A stretch of 64,000 bases of DNA from Ignavibacterium sp. (GTDB lineage: Bacteria > Bacteroidota > Ignavibacteria > Ignavibacteriales > Ignavibacteriaceae): contig NZ_AP026678.1 in the NCBI RefSeq assembly GCF_025998815.1, forward strand, positions 1,426,001 through 1,490,000, read 5' to 3'. A program made the position numbers and the translations under genes. The notes below the pieces were generated by a model that did no database searches, was not told the origin of the DNA, and worked only from the letters and a program-made list of their open reading frames with translations. Positions 60,569-64,000 of this stretch are shown here, piece by piece (position 1 is the first letter of the stretch; each line of letters opens with the position of its first letter).

Positions 60569-63391
60569 TTACTTTAATTCTTTCTTCAAAAATTTTCCGG
60601 TGAGACTTTTTTTGTTGTTTACAATTTCTTCGGGAGTTCCTTCAGCGATAATTTCTCCACCGAATTCTCCTCCTCCGGGACCGAGATCAATTATCCAATC
60701 TGCTAACTTTATTACATCGAGATTGTGTTCAATAACTATGACAGTATTTCCTTTATCAACTAATTTATTCAGCACATTCATAAGAATGTTTACATCTTCA
60801 AAATGAAGTCCTGTTGTTGGTTCATCAAGGATATATAAAGTTTTTCCTGTTGAAACTTTGCTTAATTCAGTAGCGAGCTTAACCCGTTGTGCTTCGCCAC
60901 CGGAAAGTGTTGTTGCCTGTTGTCCAAGTCTTATATAACCTAAACCAACATCGTGAATTGCTTTAATCTTCCTTTTAATTCTCGGCAAGTCTTCAAAAAA
61001 TTCCAGAGCTTCGTCAACTCGCATATCAAGAACATCGGCAATTGATTTTGTTTTATACAAAACCTGAAGTGTTTCTCTGTTATAACGCTTTCCGTGACAA
61101 ACATCGCAGGTTACATAAACATCAGGAAGAAAATTCATTTCAATCTTTTTTACTCCATCACCTGAACAAGCTTCACATCTTCCTCCTTCCACATTAAAGC
61201 TGAATCTTCCCGGTTCATATCCTCTCATTTTCGATTCAGGAAGTTGAGCAAACAAATCACGAATTAAAGTAAATAAACCAGTATAAGTAGCTGGGTTTGA
61301 TCGCGGTGTTCTGCCAATTGGTGACTGATCAATCTCAATTACTTTGTCAATATTTTCAAGTCCTTCAACTGATTTATAAGGAAGCGGAACCACTGCTGAG
61401 TTATAAAACTTTCTCATCAAAATTTTAACAAGAGTTTCGTTAATCAAACTTGATTTACCTGAGCCGCTAACTCCTGTTACTAGTGTCAGAGTTCCAAGAG
61501 GAATTTTCAAATCAACATTTTTTAAGTTATTTCCTGAAGCGCCATTAAGTAAAATAAATTTGCCATTGCCTTTTCTTCTCTGCTCAGGAATTTTAATTTC
61601 TTTCCGATGCTTCAAATATGAAAGTGTAATTGAATCAAAGCCATTTTTTGAGTCAACTAACTTTTTAGTTTCGCCGGCAATACAAACTTTTCCTCCCTGT
61701 TCACCTGCTCCGGGTCCAAGGTCAATCATAAAGTCAGAATTTTCTATTGTTTCTTTATCGTGCTCAACTACGATAACAGTGTTTCCAAGGTCTCTTAATT
61801 CTTTAAGCGAGTTTATGAGTTTTATGTTATCGCTCTGATGCAATCCTATTGAAGGTTCATCAAGAACATACAATACTCCTGCGAGCTGAGAGCCAATCTG
61901 AGTTGCTAATCTTATTCTCTGTGATTCTCCACCCGACAAAGTTCTTGCAGAACGATTTAATGTCAGATAATCCAATCCCACATTTGAAAGAAACTGAAGT
62001 CTGGTTGTTATCTCTTTCAAAATTGGTTTTGAAATTTGTGCATCTCTTCCTGTAAGTTTTAGTTTAGCAAAGAATTCGATTGCACGATTGATTGAAAGAT
62101 TAGTTATCTCACTTATATTTTTTCCGGCAAACTTAACAGATAGTGATTCTTTCTTTAATCTTCCGCCATTACAAACAGGACATGTCACAGTATTCATAAA
62201 TGATTCAACCCACTCACGAATACTTGCTGATGTTGTGGTTGAATAATAATTTCTGAGATATTCCATCAATCCTGTAAAACGATGAAGATAAGTAACCGGC
62301 TTACCTTTTCCGTAAGTGTAAGTAAAGGGAATTTTATCTTTTGTGCCGTTAAGAAGTATATCTTTTTGTTCCTCTGTTAAATCTTTTAATTTGGTATCGA
62401 AATCAAAACCATATTTTTTTCCTATTGCTTCAAGCTGATTGAAAAACCAGATTTGTCTTGGTTTACCAAGCGCTGCAATTGCTTCTTCGTTTATTGATTT
62501 ATTCCAATCCGGGATGATCAGGTTAATATCAAGTTCTTTGATTTCTCCAAGACCTTCGCAGTTTTGACAGGAACCATAAGGCGAGTTAAATGAAAATGAA
62601 TTTGGTGCAAGTTCACGATAACTTATTCCACAATCAAGACAGGCAAGATGACGGCTGTAAACTTTATCTTCCTTTCCTGTATCAATAATTACTATTCCTC
62701 CACCGTAGTTTAACGCAACATCAACAGATTCAGTTAAACGGTTTCTTGATTTTTCACTTACCTGAAGTTTGTCAACTGCAATTTCAATATTATGCAGTTT
62801 GTATCTGTCAACACTGAATCCTTTATAGATTTCAAAATACTCACCATCAACTCTGACTTTTAGAAATCCATCTGAGAGAATCTCTTCAAACAATTCCCGA
62901 TAATGTCCTTTTCTTCCTCTTATAACAGGAGCTAAAACAGTAATCTTTTTACCATTATAGTTTGTAAGAATAGAATCAATTATCTGATTTGATGATTGTT
63001 TTACAACCGGTTTGCCGCAATTGTAACAATGCGGAGTTCCGACTCTTGCAAATAACAAACGAAGGTAATCATAAATTTCAGTTACAGTTCCAACTGTTGA
63101 ACGAGGATTTCCGGAAGTTGATTTCTGTTCAATTGAAATTGCAGGACTTAATCCATCAATTAAATCTACATCAGGTTTTTCAAGCATATCAAGAAACTGC
63201 CTTGCATAAGCTGAAAGCGATTCGATATACCTTCTCTGTCCTTCAGCATAAATTGTATCGAAGGCAAGTGAAGATTTACCGGAACCTGATAAACCTGTTA
63301 TTACAGTGAAGGATTCACGCGGTATCTCGACATCAATATTCTTGAGATTATGTTCGCGTGCACCTTTAATTATTATTTTGTCTTTTTCCAA
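60569..63391 (-). CDS. uvrA: Excinuclease ABC subunit A
   Basis: DNA-damage recognition ATPase of nucleotide excision repair, 940 residues. Two ABC modules: Walker [15 protein letters not shown] near residue 33 and [10 protein letters not shown] near 640. Signatures are [17 protein letters not shown] and [17 protein letters not shown]. Zinc-finger cysteines are CYNCGK, ACLDCG...CQNC, CPVCNG and CEACSGDG...CDVCHG. Length is normal. It converges with the AKR gene. uvrB/uvrC are not in the window. Confidence 0.97.
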   Translation of the reverse strand: MEKDKIIIKGAREHNLKNIDVEIPRESFTVITGLSGSGKSSLAFDTIYAEGQRRYIESLSAYARQFLDMLEKPDVDLIDGLSPAISIEQKSTSGNPRSTVGTVTEIYDYLRLLFARVGTPHCYNCGKPVVKQSSNQIIDSILTNYNGKKITVLAPVIRGRKGHYRELFEEILSDGFLKVRVDGEYFEIYKGFSVDRYKLHNIEIAVDKLQVSEKSRNRLTESVDVALNYGGGIVIIDTGKEDKVYSRHLACLDCGISYRELAPNSFSFNSPYGSCQNCEGLGEIKELDINLIIPDWNKSINEEAIAALGKPRQIWFFNQLEAIGKKYGFDFDTKLKDLTEEQKDILLNGTKDKIPFTYTYGKGKPVTYLHRFTGLMEYLRNYYSTTTSASIREWVESFMNTVTCPVCNGGRLKKESLSVKFAGKNISEITNLSINRAIEFFAKLKLTGRDAQISKPILKEITTRLQFLSNVGLDYLTLNRSARTLSGGESQRIRLATQIGSQLAGVLYVLDEPSIGLHQSDNIKLINSLKELRDLGNTVIVVEHDKETIENSDFMIDLGPGAGEQGGKVCIAGETKKLVDSKNGFDSITLSYLKHRKEIKIPEQRRKGNGKFILLNGASGNNLKNVDLKIPLGTLTLVTGVSGSGKSSLINETLVKILMRKFYNSAVVPLPYKSVEGLENIDKVIEIDQSPIGRTPRSNPATYTGLFTLIRDLFAQLPESKMRGYEPGRFSFNVEGGRCEACSGDGVKKIEMNFLPDVYVTCDVCHGKRYNRETLQVLYKTKSIADVLDMRVDEALEFFEDLPRIKRKIKAIHDVGLGYIRLGQQATTLSGGEAQRVKLATELSKVSTGKTLYILDEPTTGLHFEDVNILMNVLNKLVDKGNTVIVIEHNLDVIKLADWIIDLGPGGGEFGGEIIAEGTPEEIVNNKKSLTGKFLKKELK

Positions 63392-63462
63392 GTTTGTATA
63401 GTAATAAAATTTTCAAACATGTATTTTAGTCACACTCAAATTCATATTCAAATAGTTTTAGC

Positions 63463-64000
63463 ATGCACTCTAATCCTTTATCATCCAAATCACTTCCAGA
63501 ACAAATAAAAACTGTGTTTGAGTTCAATGAAAGCGTTTATAAGGAAAAATCATCTGAATTTATCGCTCAGATATATCACATTGAAAAGCATGAACAAGCA
63601 GAAACAATTCTTGACACAGTCAGAAAGAAGTATTTTGATGCAACACATCACTGCTATGCATACAAACTGCTCAATTATGAAATAAAATCATCTGACGATG
63701 GTGAACCAAAAGGTACTGCCGGATTAAGAATTCTTAACGCAATTGAGCATTATGGGCTTACAAATGTTTTGATAATTGTTATTCGCTATTTCGGTGGCAC
63801 AAAATTAGGAGTTGGTCCGCTTGGAAAAGCTTATTATCAATCTGCATTAAATGTTATTGATGAAAAGAAAATTGTACAATTAAATCTTTATCAAGAAATT
63901 TCTGTACAAATAGAATTTAATTATATCAGTCAATTTCACCGAGTTGTTAATAATTACGAGGGAATAATTGATAATTCTGAATATAGCGACTTTGCAAAAT
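63463..64000 (+). CDS. YigZ/IMPACT-family protein, 3' end cut by the window
   Basis: A plus-strand frame opens at the ATG here (a stop lies in frame 36 bases upstream) and stays open to the window end, 179 codons. It reads TVFEFNESVYKEKSSEFIAQ at the start, KYFDATHHCYAYKLLNYEIK, SSDDGEPKGTAGLRILNAIE, and VIRYFGGTKLGVGPLGKAYY, the diagnostic UPF0029/IMPACT block. The C-terminal domain continues beyond the window. Proposed roles in the family are RNA or translation regulation. Confidence 0.9.
   Translation, partial: MHSNPLSSKSLPEQIKTVFEFNESVYKEKSSEFIAQIYHIEKHEQAETILDTVRKKYFDATHHCYAYKLLNYEIKSSDDGEPKGTAGLRILNAIEHYGLTNVLIIVIRYFGGTKLGVGPLGKAYYQSALNVIDEKKIVQLNLYQEISVQIEFNYISQFHRVVNNYEGIIDNSEYSDFAK

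Overview
The window is AT-rich bacterial chromosome. Many predicted surface proteins end in a type IX secretion (T9SS) C-terminal sorting domain of the 'LEQNYPNPFNPST' kind. Together with a Bacteroidota-style three-gene fumarate reductase/succinate dehydrogenase, a hybrid two-component regulator, a SprA-like lipoprotein, a PorZ-like propeller and a menaquinone methyltransferase, this suggests a member of the Ignavibacteria (Ignavibacterium/Melioribacter-like) or a close relative in the Bacteroidota/Chlorobiota group. The lineage is inferred from gene content and protein style only. I saw no rRNA, tRNA, CRISPR array or prophage.

Layout. 0-3.5 kb: sdhCAB on the minus strand. 3.7-6.6 kb: a cobalamin riboswitch, a BtuB-like TonB-dependent receptor and a small DUF6580 membrane protein. 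6.7-10.1 kb: HAD phosphatase, a divergent ATP-grasp ligase/C39-peptidase-like pair, and an isochorismatase-family hydrolase. 10.2-10.7 kb: three tiny hydrophobic ORFs in a row. 10.8-25.4 kb: lipoprotein, five T9SS-type secreted proteins (two laminin/propeller-like proteins, a HAF-repeat protein, a Kelch protein, an M1 aminopeptidase) around a 1378-residue hybrid two-component regulator. 25.4-29.7 kb: AddB-like nuclease, CYTH protein and TPMT-like methyltransferase operon. 29.7-32.1 kb: envelope proteins including a stand-alone SprA-like lipoprotein. 32.4-37.4 kb: a mobile region with a decayed IS110 element and a relic integron. 37.4-38.3 kb: gene-free and packed with dispersed repeats. 38.3-64 kb: mainly housekeeping genes (PpiD-like foldase, Crp/Fnr regulator, PHP phosphoesterase, ribH, ABC-F ATPase, ROK kinase, rsmA, menG, rdgB, mtaD-like deaminase, rhomboid, uvrA, YigZ/IMPACT) with a ParE/Phd toxin-antitoxin pair and two probable secreted hydrolases.

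Two things stand out. (1) The relic integron: an integron integrase with its middle deleted, a simple GTTATGC recombination point at its 3' end, a DUF6602 cassette with a complete attC site, and then a T9SS-secreted Ycf48/BNR-like propeller protein as the next cassette, all on one strand. Its own attC appears broken near the IS110 element. (2) The same surface loop in the sorting domains of five T9SS proteins contains in-frame copies of what look like dispersed intergenic repeats. Three copies are of a CAGT-rich family, one resembles a 'CATTCCGAACGGAGTGAGG' element and one is a CCCTTCTCC/GGAGAAGGG palindrome. A CAGT-rich copy also seems to fill the variable arm of the cobalamin riboswitch. This looks like tolerated selfish-repeat insertion at permissive sites of both a protein domain and an RNA.

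How the genes work together: T9SS cargo (11-25 kb, 34-36 kb) and T9SS-related factors (SprA-like lipoprotein, PorZ-like protein) form the main theme, with the hybrid two-component regulator as the likely local controller. The respiratory complex and menG fit a menaquinone-based chain, and the B12-controlled receptor supplies cobamides.
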